Source: a virus
DNA: 44,977 nt
Virus record (IMG/VR): IMGVR_UViG_3300006175_000008
Span: 1-44,977 of that record
Strand: one strand, 5' to 3'
Positions 38,010 to 44,912 of the stretch are shown here, one piece after another. The notes below the pieces were generated by a model. The model searched no databases and was not told the DNA's origin. It saw only the letters and a list, made by a program, of their open reading frames with translations. The translations under genes and the position numbers were made by a program. Position 1 is the first letter of the stretch. Each line of letters starts with the position of its first letter.

Positions 38010-38038
38010 TTGACAGACTCGAAGACAGTCTCTAGATT
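38010..38038 (+). promoter_or_regulatory. Strong sigma70-type promoter
   Basis: TTGACA (38010-38015), a 17-bp spacer and TAGATT (38033-38038), a near-consensus host housekeeping promoter. Transcription would start near 38045, giving a ~305-nt leader before the gene at 38352. Confidence 0.75.
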
Positions 38039-38103
38039 CGACACCAGAACAGCCCGGAGGAAGCGTCCCTCGAAAGGGGAGCAGCCCGAAGGAAGCGCTC
38101 GGC

Positions 38104-38125
38104 CCTTGAGAACTTCATAGTGTGC
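38104..38125 (+). promoter_or_regulatory. rRNA-leader-like element (antitermination candidate)
   Basis: CTTGAGAACTTCATAGTGTGC closely resembles the GAGAACTCAAxAGTGTG block that I know from pre-16S leaders of actinobacterial rRNA operons (boxA neighbourhood). It lies ~60 nt downstream of the predicted start of the 38010 promoter, the position expected in an rRNA operon leader. Function as a nut-like antitermination site for the hairpins at 38216-38294 is inference. Confidence 0.5.
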
Positions 38126-38215
38126 AGCTACGGATGCACGGAGCACGCCCACATGGGTGCTTGGACGCACACCGCCACTCGTTGAGAGTGGAGAGCATTC
38201 GTAGCGTTCTCTCTT

Positions 38216-38294
38216 CCGTAGGGGTTCGCCCCTACGGACTAGGACCTAGAGTCCTAGTCTTCCCTAGAGCAGGTGCCTTTCGGGGCACCTGCTC
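38216..38294 (+). terminator. Three adjacent strong hairpins in right-arm leader
   Basis: CCGTAGGGG-TTCG-CCCCTACGG (38216-38237), ACTAGGAC/GTCCTAGT (38238-38258) and GAGCAGGTGCC/GGCACCTGCTC (38267-38294) follow without a gap of more than 8 nt. A GTGCAGTCC/GGACTGTG hairpin follows to ~38325. The last is directly before the ATG at 38352. Together they are strong barriers to transcription unless antitermination acts. Confidence 0.6.
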
Positions 38295-38351
38295 GGCCAT
38301 GGGGGTGCAGTCCACGGACTGTGTCCCCTTTGGTCAACCAGGGAGGAAGAC

Positions 38352-38603
38352 ATGGCGAGAGTCATCGTGTACGCCAAGGCTACGAATGACCTGAGCGGCA
38401 ACCCGCGAAGGGGGTGGATCATCCCCGGAGCTGGGGTCGACCGTGCCGACATCTTCGTCGATGAGGGGTTCTCGGGCCGACAGGCCCTGTACGACTACTT
38501 CGACATCGGCTGGCGCGACTACGACCGGAAGTGGGACTTCGAACGCGAGACGACCGAGGTCACCCTTGAGATCACGGCCAAGCAGTACAAGAAGTTGAAA
38601 TGA
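38352..38603 (+). CDS. Hypothetical protein, 83 aa
   Basis: ATG 38352 follows CAGGGAGGAAGAC. Soluble, Asp/Tyr/Phe-rich (DEGFSGRQALYDYFDIGWRDYD). No family recognised. It is the first gene behind the long leader and the first of several single-gene units with hairpin leaders. Confidence 0.7.
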   Translation: MARVIVYAKATNDLSGNPRRGWIIPGAGVDRADIFVDEGFSGRQALYDYFDIGWRDYDRKWDFERETTEVTLEITAKQYKKLK

Positions 38604-38611
38604 TCTGAGAG

Positions 38612-38683
38612 GGTGCTCGGACGCACAGCTAAGGCTGTGCGTCCCCTGAACCAGTCAGGTTCAACCAGGGAAGGGAGAACAGC
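38612..38683 (+). repeat. Hairpin leader unit 1 of the right arm
   Basis: GGTGCTCGG, an 11-bp stem GGACGCACAGC-TAAG-GCTGTGCGTCC (38619-38644), a second stem TGAACC/GGTTCA (38647-38663), then CCAGGGAAGGGAGAAC before the ATG. The same design precedes three other genes. Confidence 0.65.
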
Positions 38684-38869
38684 ATGTGGAACCACGTGTG
38701 CACATCGTGTGACGAGGTGAGCACCACGGCAACGCAGTGCTTCTGGTACGCCGGTGAGAAGTTCGACCGCGCTACGTGGGTCGAGACGTGCGACAAGCAC
38801 GCCGAAGACTGCCGGATGATTGTGTCCATCATGGACATCACCTGTTTCACGAAGGCGGTTCGGGCATGA
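38684..38869 (+). CDS. Hypothetical Cys-containing protein, 61 aa
   Basis: MWNHVCTSCDEVSTT... has CTSC near the N-terminus and ETCDKHAEDC in the middle, a potential zinc site. ATG 38684 follows the leader unit; its stop overlaps the next ATG. Confidence 0.7.
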   Translation: MWNHVCTSCDEVSTTATQCFWYAGEKFDRATWVETCDKHAEDCRMIVSIMDITCFTKAVRA

Positions 38870-39219
38870 TCTTCGGTGTCTGGAACAGCAAGAGCGCGGT
38901 CAGCTTGGACTTCAGGGACAGCATGGAGGCGTTCTCAAGTGAGGGCAGCGCCAAGCAGTCGCTGAAGGGCCGACAGAACGGCCTGGACAGGGTCTCCCGC
39001 GTCGAGTTCGACCGGGAGGGCTATGCCACCATCCTCGAGGCCGATCTCTACTCCTTCCTGGGCGAAGAGGACGACTACATCGACCTCTTCTACGGGGTCA
39101 AGGTCAAGCACGTCGAGTCCTCATCCGGTCGCGAGTGGTTCAACTGGATCATCGACGACTCCCCCTACGCACGGCTGTACTTCGGCCCGCGTGGTGGAGT
39201 CCGCAAGGGGTCCTTCTAA
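38866..39219 (+). CDS. Hypothetical protein, 117 aa
   Basis: ATG 38866 overlaps the previous TGA (ATGA). Acidic alpha/beta protein (AKQSLKGRQNGLDRVSRVEF; FLGEEDDYIDLFYGVKV). Its stop overlaps the next ATG (TAATG). No family recognised. Confidence 0.65.
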   Translation: MIFGVWNSKSAVSLDFRDSMEAFSSEGSAKQSLKGRQNGLDRVSRVEFDREGYATILEADLYSFLGEEDDYIDLFYGVKVKHVESSSGREWFNWIIDDSPYARLYFGPRGGVRKGSF

Positions 39220-39494
39220 TGGAACGCATCGAGACTGGATGCACCGTGTGGTACGACAAGAGCGAGGAGTCCATTCGAACTGAGTGGCACTTCGACCCCG
39301 TCTACCAGGGCGTCCTGCAGGCTCGCTTGAGCCTCATCGAGAGGTTCGGTGAGGTGCCGGAGGCTGACTACATCATCCTTCTCCAGGATGATGAGCCCTT
39401 CATCCACGAGCTTGTGTGGAATCCGGCGAAGTACAGGCTGTGCCCCGAGTGCTTGGAGCGCAGCGATTGGACCTGCATGTGTGAGGACGACTGA
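39219..39494 (+). CDS. Hypothetical protein with C-terminal Cys cluster, 91 aa
   Basis: ATG overlaps the previous stop. The C-terminal CPECLERSDWTCMCEDD gives CxxC and CxC, a likely zinc site. The N-terminal part is acidic with a helix (LQARLSLIERFGEVPE). No family recognised. Confidence 0.65.
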   Translation: MERIETGCTVWYDKSEESIRTEWHFDPVYQGVLQARLSLIERFGEVPEADYIILLQDDEPFIHELVWNPAKYRLCPECLERSDWTCMCEDD

Positions 39495-39715
39495 TGGCGA
39501 GAAGCAAGCGCTTGAAGCTCACTCCACACAGCGCGGGAAGCAGTCAAGGGGTCTGGCGGGTTGTCGACCGCCAGACCAAGCAGGCGTACGCCATCTTGTA
39601 CCTGCAGAACAGCGGCGGGTACCGCTTCAGGCTTGACAACTACAGTCACCGCCTGTCCAAGGAGTACACCAGCGAGAGCCTGGCTTTGTCGGCGATCGAG
39701 AGTGAGGTCTTCTGA
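39494..39715 (+). CDS. Hypothetical basic protein, 73 aa
   Basis: ATG overlaps the previous stop. Lys/Arg-rich N-terminus (MARSKRLKLTPHS) then a beta-hairpin (GVWRVVDRQTKQAYAILYLQ), reminiscent of small nucleic-acid-binding folds. No family recognised. Confidence 0.65.
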   Translation: MARSKRLKLTPHSAGSSQGVWRVVDRQTKQAYAILYLQNSGGYRFRLDNYSHRLSKEYTSESLALSAIESEVF

Positions 39716-39939
39716 TGTCCATGATTGTGCGCATCGAGCGCAAGGGATCCACGGAGGCTCCGGCCGGATGGCTGGTCATGGAGTACGGAGAGGCCAACTT
39801 CTTCGTGCTTGACGACGGGACCATGGGCGAGAAGGACGTCAACCGCAAGTTCTGCGGTCGAGTCAAGGCCACGATCCGCGTAGACGGATCGGAGTGGAAG
39901 AGGTTCCTCTCCAAGGTGATCGAAGGACGATCTGAGTAG
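39715..39939 (+). CDS. Hypothetical protein, 74 aa
   Basis: ATG overlaps the previous stop. Beta-rich (MSMIVRIERKGSTEAPAGWLV; FFVLDDGT) with a C-terminal basic helix (WKRFLSKVIEGR). Last gene before the next hairpin leader. Confidence 0.65.
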   Translation: MSMIVRIERKGSTEAPAGWLVMEYGEANFFVLDDGTMGEKDVNRKFCGRVKATIRVDGSEWKRFLSKVIEGRSE

Positions 39940-40014
39940 TGCTCGGTACGCACAGGCCTTCGGGCCTGTGCGGCCTTTGAACCACTCAGGTTCGCGCAAA
40001 GGGAGGAGAGAACC
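39940..40014 (+). repeat. Hairpin leader unit 2
   Basis: GCTCGGTA, a 10-bp stem CGCACAGGCC-TTCG-GGCCTGTGCG (39949-39972), a second stem GAACC/GGTTC (39979-39993) and AAAGGGAGGAGAGAACC before the ATG. Compared with unit 1, the stem sequence differs but the order and both flanks are shared. Confidence 0.65.
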
Positions 40015-40242
40015 ATGATCGAGGACTACGCGGTCGAGGCTAAGCTTGTGATGGAGGGGGACATCCTCCCTCTGTGCGTCGAGGGGTACCCCGGCATTCA
40101 CGACGATCTGTTCTGCGTCACAGGATACTCCTGGGGCGTCTCGGGTCTCGTGTTCAGCGGGTACAGCCTCCTGTCGGGGGAGAGCACTTCGCTTCCCCCC
40201 GTCCGCCCCAGCCAACCCATCGTCATCTTCGAGAGGGTCTGA
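40015..40242 (+). CDS. Hypothetical protein, 75 aa
   Basis: MIEDYAVEAKLVMEGDILPLC... is beta-rich with Gly/Ser loops (YSWGVSGLVFSGYSLLSG). ATG 40015 follows the leader unit. No family recognised. Confidence 0.65.
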   Translation: MIEDYAVEAKLVMEGDILPLCVEGYPGIHDDLFCVTGYSWGVSGLVFSGYSLLSGESTSLPPVRPSQPIVIFERV

Positions 40243-40244
40243 TC

Positions 40245-40412
40245 ATGTTCGGAAAGAAGAGCAAGCCGTTCGAGGCTCAGGCCGACTACCGGGCCGCAGC
40301 TGACAACTACCACGGTGAGTGGCTCAGCAACGAGATCACCGGCACCGAGCCCACCATGCAGGACGAGATCCAGACGGCGCTTCCGCGCCGCTGGGAGGTG
40401 GAGGAGTCATGA
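40245..40412 (+). CDS. Hypothetical protein, 55 aa
   Basis: ATG 40245 is 2 bases after the previous stop. MFGKKSKPFEAQADYRAAADNYHGEW, polar and helical. Its stop overlaps the next ATG. Confidence 0.6.
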   Translation: MFGKKSKPFEAQADYRAAADNYHGEWLSNEITGTEPTMQDEIQTALPRRWEVEES

Positions 40413-40621
40413 GCCTGTACGTGGTGGAGTACGCCGTCAAGGGCGACCACAACATCAGGGAGGCTCGCGTTGAGTCGAACACTGGGGGGCAGGAGTACTT
40501 CAAGTACCACCTGTCCAGGGAGCTGAGCGTCCCCGCCAGTGACATCAGCATCGTGCAGGTGCTCCTGCTGAACGAACCCAGGGAGCGCATGAGCCACTGG
40601 GGAAGCTTCTTCAAGAACTAG
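40409..40621 (+). CDS. Hypothetical protein, 70 aa
   Basis: ATG 40409 follows GGAGGAGTC and overlaps the previous stop (ATGA). Beta strand-helix-strand pattern (LYVVEYAVKGDHN; VPASDISIVQVLLLN). No family recognised. Confidence 0.65.
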   Translation: MSLYVVEYAVKGDHNIREARVESNTGGQEYFKYHLSRELSVPASDISIVQVLLLNEPRERMSHWGSFFKN

Positions 40622-40701
40622 TGCGACCACTCTTGGTACACAGCCTGAGGCTGTGTACCTTGACGGCATCACACTGGTGTCGAACCCAGGGAAGAGGGAA
40701 C
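40622..40701 (+). repeat. Hairpin leader unit 3
   Basis: TGCGACCACTCTT, an 11-bp stem GGTACACAGCC-TGA-GGCTGTGTACC (40635-40659), a CACAC/GTGTC-type second inverted repeat and CCAGGGAAGAGGGAAC before the ATG at 40702. Confidence 0.6.
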
Positions 40702-41205
40702 ATGAGCGAGAACGAGACTGAGATCGTCATCAACGGCGTTTCGGTAGCGTCCATTGCGGACTACGCCAAGCGTCGCCACCTTGACGTGTCGTTCGTCCGC
40801 AAGCACATCATCAAGGGTGACGACCAGAGTGCGCCCATCGAGCCGGTGTACAAGCTTCAGACCACGCCCATGTACTCCATTGCGGAGATGGATGAGGCGT
40901 ACCTGACGCGCGGCTCCAAGGGCATCACGCTGGCCTCCATGGGCTACCTCCACCCCGCCAAGAAGGCGGAACTGGAGTCCCGGATCCTTGAGCTTGCCAG
41001 CGAGAAGTTCGAGGCCGAGGCAAACCTTCAGGACTCCGGAGAGGAGCTTGAGGACGTCAAGTCCCGCCTGATCCGTGCACAGCGCGACCTGGACGAAGGC
41101 AAGAAGCAGTACGCCGAACTCCTGGCGGACTACCAGGCCATCTCCAAGGACCGCGACGAGATGGCGGAGCAGCTGGACAAGATCGAGAGCGGCCACCACA
41201 ACTAG
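40702..41205 (+). CDS. HTH plus coiled-coil protein, 167 aa
   Basis: Residues ~8-75 look like a winged HTH (VSVASIADYAKRRHLDVSFVRKHI; TPMYSIAEMDEAYLT) and residues ~92-163 form an unbroken coiled coil (ELESRILELASEKFEAEANLQ...DEMAEQLDKIE). KfrA-type plasmid proteins have this order. A DNA-binding structural or regulatory role is inferred. Confidence 0.7.
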   Translation: MSENETEIVINGVSVASIADYAKRRHLDVSFVRKHIIKGDDQSAPIEPVYKLQTTPMYSIAEMDEAYLTRGSKGITLASMGYLHPAKKAELESRILELASEKFEAEANLQDSGEELEDVKSRLIRAQRDLDEGKKQYAELLADYQAISKDRDEMAEQLDKIESGHHN

Positions 41206-41283
41206 CAGTGTGCAGGTTCTTTCCACCAGCGCTTCGGCGCTGGTGGTTGGTGTCAGCGCAGTGTTGACTGGGAAGGGAGAACC
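41206..41283 (+). repeat. Hairpin leader unit 4
   Basis: TGTGCAGGTTCTTT, a 10-bp stem CCACCAGCGC-TTCG-GCGCTGGTGG (41223-41246) and TGGGAAGGGAGAACC before GTG 41284. The second small stem of units 1-3 is only weakly kept. Confidence 0.6.
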
Positions 41284-41976
41284 GTGGCCACAAGCAAGCG
41301 GGTGCAGTCGATCATGACTGTGCTCAGAAAGGGATGGCCAGAGGGAACCAGCACGGAAGACGTGGCACTGGACATCCTCAAGGCTCACGACAAGACCCTG
41401 GACACGCTATTCCGCCCCATCGGCCCGCCCCTCCGGGCGGGCCTTGCCTTCAAGTCCATCCTAACCACGAAGACTCATTACGTGGCGTGGGTGGGGCTTG
41501 ACGGGGAGGGGCGGGAGGTTGCCTGGGTCGTGACGGAAGACAGTGACTACGGCTGGGTCGGCTCATCCCACTCTCTCATATGGCGGTGGATCACCGTCGT
41601 CAGCGAGAAGGAGACTCGGCGGCGCATCAAGTGCCAGACCATCAAGAAGAACGATGATGGCTCCGAGGAGACGATTGCTGGCTGGGAGAAGGGCAAGGAA
41701 GCCCTGAAGAAGTTCCAGGCCAGCGGTGGCACCTACACCATGGACGACGAAGGCTTCATCTGGAAAATCTACCCTACGGGCGTCAGCCGGATTCTCGGCA
41801 AGAACGATGCGGGCGTGATCACCGGCGAGAGGATCACCTTTCGTCAGGACGACCAGTACACCATAGAGGCAGTCTTCTGCGGCGGTGCGCTTCTGAGGCA
41901 CCGCCGCACAGGCCAGATCCTGGCCGAAGAAAACTCCAGTCTCAAGAAGTTCTACAGGGATGGATGGAAGTCGTGA
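41284..41976 (+). CDS. Hypothetical protein, 230 aa
   Basis: GTG 41284 directly follows GGGAAGGGAGAACC. N-terminal HTH-like helices (VQSIMTVLRKGWPEGTSTEDVALDIL), a beta-rich centre (HYVAWVGLDGEGREVAWVV; WRWITVVSEKETRRRI) and a Gly/Asp-rich C-terminal half. No family recognised. Largest right-arm gene. Confidence 0.7.
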   Translation: MATSKRVQSIMTVLRKGWPEGTSTEDVALDILKAHDKTLDTLFRPIGPPLRAGLAFKSILTTKTHYVAWVGLDGEGREVAWVVTEDSDYGWVGSSHSLIWRWITVVSEKETRRRIKCQTIKKNDDGSEETIAGWEKGKEALKKFQASGGTYTMDDEGFIWKIYPTGVSRILGKNDAGVITGERITFRQDDQYTIEAVFCGGALLRHRRTGQILAEENSSLKKFYRDGWKS

Positions 41977-42161
41977 CTGTGGAAAAGAAGTATGCCGTCT
42001 CGTGGACGGCACCGGATGGCAAGGTCGAGGTCTTTGCCGGTAACGGCGATCTCTCGGTCGCCGAGTGCTGGGCAGAGAGAAACCTGCCGACCGGGACCCA
42101 CTACACCATGAGTGTCATCGTCTACGGGATGGCGGCTGGCGAGCCGATCGCCAGCAAGTGA
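41973..42161 (+). CDS. Hypothetical protein, 62 aa
   Basis: GTG 41973 overlaps the previous stop. VTVEKKYAVSWTAPDGKVEVFAG...AGEPIASK is beta-rich and lacks Cys motifs. Its stop overlaps the next GTG. Confidence 0.6.
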   Translation: MTVEKKYAVSWTAPDGKVEVFAGNGDLSVAECWAERNLPTGTHYTMSVIVYGMAAGEPIASK

Positions 42162-42280
42162 TCCTGCACGCCATCAACTGGGACCCGCTGTTCTGGCGGG
42201 TCCTGGCCATAGACTCAGCAGGGCTGCTCATCACGGCAGCCCTGCTCATCATCGATCGAACCAAGGGAGAAGACGAATGA
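42158..42280 (+). CDS. Single-pass membrane micro-protein, 40 aa
   Basis: GTG 42158 overlaps the previous stop. One membrane helix (VLAIDSAGLLITAALLII) ends in DRTKGEDE, so the C-terminus is probably cytoplasmic. Paired with the membrane protein that overlaps it. Confidence 0.6.
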   Translation: MILHAINWDPLFWRVLAIDSAGLLITAALLIIDRTKGEDE

Positions 42281-42450
42281 ACTGGCTGACGTTCACCAGC
42301 TTCATCGCCATCAGCTGCATCGGCGTGGCTCAGATCCTGTACGCCATCAACTTCGGCCGCTACTCCAACATGGTGTGGGAGCTGGATGCCGCACTGGCCG
42401 ACCTCGAGGGGCGCGTAAGCGCCATCGATGGCGGGACCGTCAAGAAGTGA
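42277..42450 (+). CDS. Single-pass membrane protein, 57 aa
   Basis: ATG 42277 overlaps the previous stop. Membrane helix FTSFIAISCIGVAQILYAI, then a short coiled coil (WELDAALADLEGRVSAI). Two small overlapping membrane genes at the end of an early arm could act on the host envelope or superinfection; this is speculation. Confidence 0.65.
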   Translation: MNWLTFTSFIAISCIGVAQILYAINFGRYSNMVWELDAALADLEGRVSAIDGGTVKK

Positions 42451-42464
42451 CTGAGGTGTGAATA

Positions 42465-42494
42465 GAGCACCGGGGCCCTTCGGCCCCGGTGCTC
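42465..42494. terminator. Bidirectional terminator between converging arms
   Basis: Perfect 13-bp stem GAGCACCGGGGCC/GGCCCCGGTGCTC with a 4-nt loop, midway between the stops at 42450 (plus) and 42505 (minus). Confidence 0.85.
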
Positions 42495-42504
42495 GGTTGG
42501 TACC

Positions 42505-42864
42505 TCAGTACCAGAGGCGGGGGGAGACTGCGCGAGGCTCACCGATCTTGGTGATCTGCATATATACGGTCACCTGGTTGTTGATCTTGTTGGTCTCAGA
42601 CTTCCAGCTTGTGACCTTCAGGCCGTAGATGCTCTGGACCTTCTCCACGTCTTCGATGAAGGCCTTGATTTGGTCGCCCGCCTTGACAGCGGCGGCCTTG
42701 TCCTCTCGAGCCTTGGTGTCGGCGGCGGCCTTGGTCCTGGCTTCCAGCCGCTCGCGGTCGGCGGCCTCCTTCTTGATCCTGAGAAGCCCCTCCTGGGCTT
42801 CGGTCGCCTGCTTCTTGTAGAAGATCCGAGAGGCCTCTTCGGTGCTCGTGTACTTTGGATCCAT
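42505..42864 (-). CDS. Coiled-coil protein, 119 aa
   Basis: The ATG overlaps the sigma-like stop (TGATG). Residues ~20-70 are a charged Ala/Lys/Glu coiled coil (QEGLLRIKKEAADRERLEAR); the C-terminal half is beta-rich (VTVYMQITKIGEP). It may partner the sigma-like protein. No family recognised. Confidence 0.7.
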   Translation of the reverse strand: MDPKYTSTEEASRIFYKKQATEAQEGLLRIKKEAADRERLEARTKAAADTKAREDKAAAVKAGDQIKAFIEDVEKVQSIYGLKVTSWKSETNKINNQVTVYMQITKIGEPRAVSPRLWY

Positions 42865-43541
42865 CAGTAGTTCCCTTCGGTTGCACGCCGTGCGGCGCTG
42901 TTGGAGATGGCCCTACGGCCCTTGGAGCGGGTGTCGAACTGCCCGTTGGTAGCTTCGTACGGATCGCTTGGGCGAGGCCCCCCAAGGGCCTCCCTGACGG
43001 CGTACACGGCCCTTGTGATGCGACTGTTGCATGCTGCCACCGAGATCCCTCGAGCCTCAGACATGGCGTCCACCGGCCAGGAGAGGTGGTAGTACTCGTG
43101 GAGCAGGTCACGCTGGTCGGGGAGGATCTTGTCCAGCGCCGCCTTCACGTCGATGATGGCGGCGAGCCGGTCACCAGTGGCGTTGATGATGGCGGTGGGC
43201 TTGCGCTCACTGTCGGACTGGCCGAAGAGCTGCCAGTTGGTGTACTCGTAAACGTCGGGCAGGATGCTGCGGATGGCCTTGGGCGTGTACCAGGCCTGGT
43301 CTTCGAAAGAGATCCCGGTCACGGCCTCTCGCTCCCTTATCGCGTACTTGCGGGCCTCCTGATTGAGTGCCGCTCGGATGATGCGCTCGCCTTCCTCTCC
43401 CCGCTGCATGTAGTCGAAGAATCGGGGAAGGTTCGCCTGGCAGTGAGCCCACAGCTCCTGCTTGGTGTCAGCGAAGGTGATCTGCGGGTAGGCCCTGGAG
43501 GCCTGACCCGCAGCCCAGTTAATCAGCCGGTCGAGATTCAT
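42864..43541 (-). CDS. Sigma-like protein with region-4-type HTH, 225 aa
   Basis: Residues ~131-188 (DVKAALDKILPDQRDLL...LSWPVDAMSEARGISVAACNSRITRAVYAVRE) match sigma region 4: a PxxQR-type start, then an HTH with AExxGIS-like turn. The N-terminal half is helical with some aromatic residues, possibly a diverged region 2 (ALNQEARKYAIREREAV). It could redirect host RNA polymerase, possibly to the late promoter. The C-terminal tail is Arg/Ala-rich. Confidence 0.7.
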   Translation of the reverse strand: MNLDRLINWAAGQASRAYPQITFADTKQELWAHCQANLPRFFDYMQRGEEGERIIRAALNQEARKYAIREREAVTGISFEDQAWYTPKAIRSILPDVYEYTNWQLFGQSDSERKPTAIINATGDRLAAIIDVKAALDKILPDQRDLLHEYYHLSWPVDAMSEARGISVAACNSRITRAVYAVREALGGPRPSDPYEATNGQFDTRSKGRRAISNSAARRATEGNY

Positions 43542-43704
43542 GCCCCTCCTCTTCGTGGAACTTGGCCCACACCTTCAGCGCGGCGGTCTTGACATCGCAT
43601 CCAGTCGTGAGATGGACCATCCAAGCTTCCTGCTGGACCTTCACCATGTCCGGGTTGTCCGTGTAGAAAGCGATGATCTTGTCGCGCTTCTCTTCGGGTG
43701 TCAC
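43519..43704 (-). CDS. Hypothetical protein, 61 aa
   Basis: GTG 43704 overlaps the phosphoesterase stop (GTGA); GTG 43707 is an alternative. It overlaps the sigma-like gene by 23 bp. Helical and charged (PEEKRDKIIAFYTDNPDMVK). No family recognised. Confidence 0.6.
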   Translation of the reverse strand: MTPEEKRDKIIAFYTDNPDMVKVQQEAWMVHLTTGCDVKTAALKVWAKFHEEEGHESRPAD

Positions 43705-44456
43705 CACAGCTCCCCGTCATCCAGGTAGAACCGCCCCTTCTGGGCGGTTACCAGCTGCGGATGGGTGTGCTCACCATCCCAGGTGAGGATGCCGAAGGCC
43801 TGGCACCACGTGGCGTAGTCCTCGGTGAGGTAGTCAGCCTTGGTGATGTCCATCCCATGGCCCACGTTCATGGTCCACAGGGACTGCAGGCTGTCGCCCG
43901 CACCCTTGGCTGTGAAGTTCAGGAGCGGGGTGTGAGTGTGGCCGTAGACGAAGTTCTTCCCGTACTTCAGGACTCGATCGAGTCCGTACTTCCCGGGAAC
44001 CTGGGAGTACCGTCCTTCGTGGCCATGCCCGGAAAGAGTGTCCTCGAGGAGGTGGTGCACTCCCGACACCACCTCCACTCCGGATGCCCGAAGTCCGGCC
44101 AGAGCGGCAAAGTCGAGGCTCCGCAGCGAGGACAGGGCGGGAGCGTACTCGTCGATGTACTTGCGGGTTCGCTCGTCATGGTTGCTGTCCTGAAGTGTGA
44201 TTTCGATATCGCCCACTGCCTTGCGGAACTGGGCAACGATGCTTGCCGTCTCATCGAAGGCGGCCTGAAGCTGGCCGGAGTACTCTCCTGCCCGCCCCTT
44301 GACCCACCGACCCACCTCGGTGGAGTCGGTGAGGTCACCAATGAAATGGAGCTTGTCTGGCTTGAGGTAGCCAGCTACCTTGATGAGCTTCTGGGTGAAC
44401 TCCCGATCATGCAGAGGTACCTGCATGTCGCTGATCACCAGAACCGTGGTGCTCAT
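43701..44456 (-). CDS. Calcineurin-like metallophosphoesterase, 251 aa
   Basis: Metal-site motifs are in order: D10 and H16 in ISDMQVPLHD, GDLTDS (D41), SNHDE (N92, H93) and YGHTHTP (H173, H175). The usual GNH is SNH here, and the DxH spacing is longer than the standard DxH. Phage enzymes of this class hydrolyse phosphoesters in nucleotides or DNA ends; substrate unknown. First gene of the minus-strand block; GCCAGGAGGACGCT precedes its ATG. Confidence 0.85.
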   Translation of the reverse strand: MSTTVLVISDMQVPLHDREFTQKLIKVAGYLKPDKLHFIGDLTDSTEVGRWVKGRAGEYSGQLQAAFDETASIVAQFRKAVGDIEITLQDSNHDERTRKYIDEYAPALSSLRSLDFAALAGLRASGVEVVSGVHHLLEDTLSGHGHEGRYSQVPGKYGLDRVLKYGKNFVYGHTHTPLLNFTAKGAGDSLQSLWTMNVGHGMDITKADYLTEDYATWCQAFGILTWDGEHTHPQLVTAQKGRFYLDDGELW

Positions 44457-44515
44457 AGCGTCCTCCTGGCGTCTGTGTCAAGAGGATCTTACACAATCGG
44501 AAGGAGTCCACGCAA

Positions 44516-44644
44516 ATGGACACGTCGCACTACCAGTTCTTCGCCTGCTACCTCAACGAACACAATCGATGCGTCGAGAAGGTCACCACACTCGTGGACG
44601 GAAGGATGGAGTCCTTCGTCTGCACCTGCGAATGCCACGACTGA
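44516..44644 (+). CDS. Cys-rich mini protein, 42 aa
   Basis: ATG 44516 follows GGAAGGAGTCC. MDTSHYQFFACYLNEHNRC... ends VCTCECHD. The CTCECH block is nearly the same as in the 36-residue protein two genes later and similar to CSCTCH at 213-539, so these are paralogues. Stop overlaps the next ATG. Confidence 0.7.
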   Translation: MDTSHYQFFACYLNEHNRCVEKVTTLVDGRMESFVCTCECHD

Positions 44645-44802
44645 TGGCCGTCCGGCTTGACGTCCACTGTAGCCGTGGCGAGCTGATCGACACGTTCTAT
44701 GACTCGATCTGCGTGAAGTACCCGTTCGAATGCCCCGAGTGCGGCGACACGCGCATGCTCAAGTGGCCGTGGACGATCGCGGCCACGACGGAGGAGGACT
44801 GA
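44644..44802 (+). CDS. Small zinc-ribbon-like protein, 52 aa
   Basis: TGATG overlaps at both ends. FECPECGDTRMLKWP carries CxxCG, with an earlier VHCSRGE and ICVKY Cys. A zinc ribbon is likely. No family recognised. Confidence 0.7.
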   Translation: MAVRLDVHCSRGELIDTFYDSICVKYPFECPECGDTRMLKWPWTIAATTEED

Positions 44803-44912
44803 TGGGGTACGTCCTGTTCATCTCATGCGAGAAGGGGGAGCACTCCAAGTGCGTCGTGGCGGACGCTCCCGAGTGCTGCATCTGCACCTGCGAGTGCCAC
44901 AAGGAGAAGTGA
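44802..44912 (+). CDS. Cys-rich mini protein, 36 aa
   Basis: MGYVLFISCEKGEHSKC...ECCICTCECHKEK has nine residues (eight Cys, and H) packed into one third of its length. It shares layout with the proteins at 213 and 44516: aromatic strand, C-x2-G-x-H-x2-C, and C-x-C-x-C-H. Its C-terminal half reappears at window position 2 because of the terminal repeat. Confidence 0.75.
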   Translation: MGYVLFISCEKGEHSKCVVADAPECCICTCECHKEK

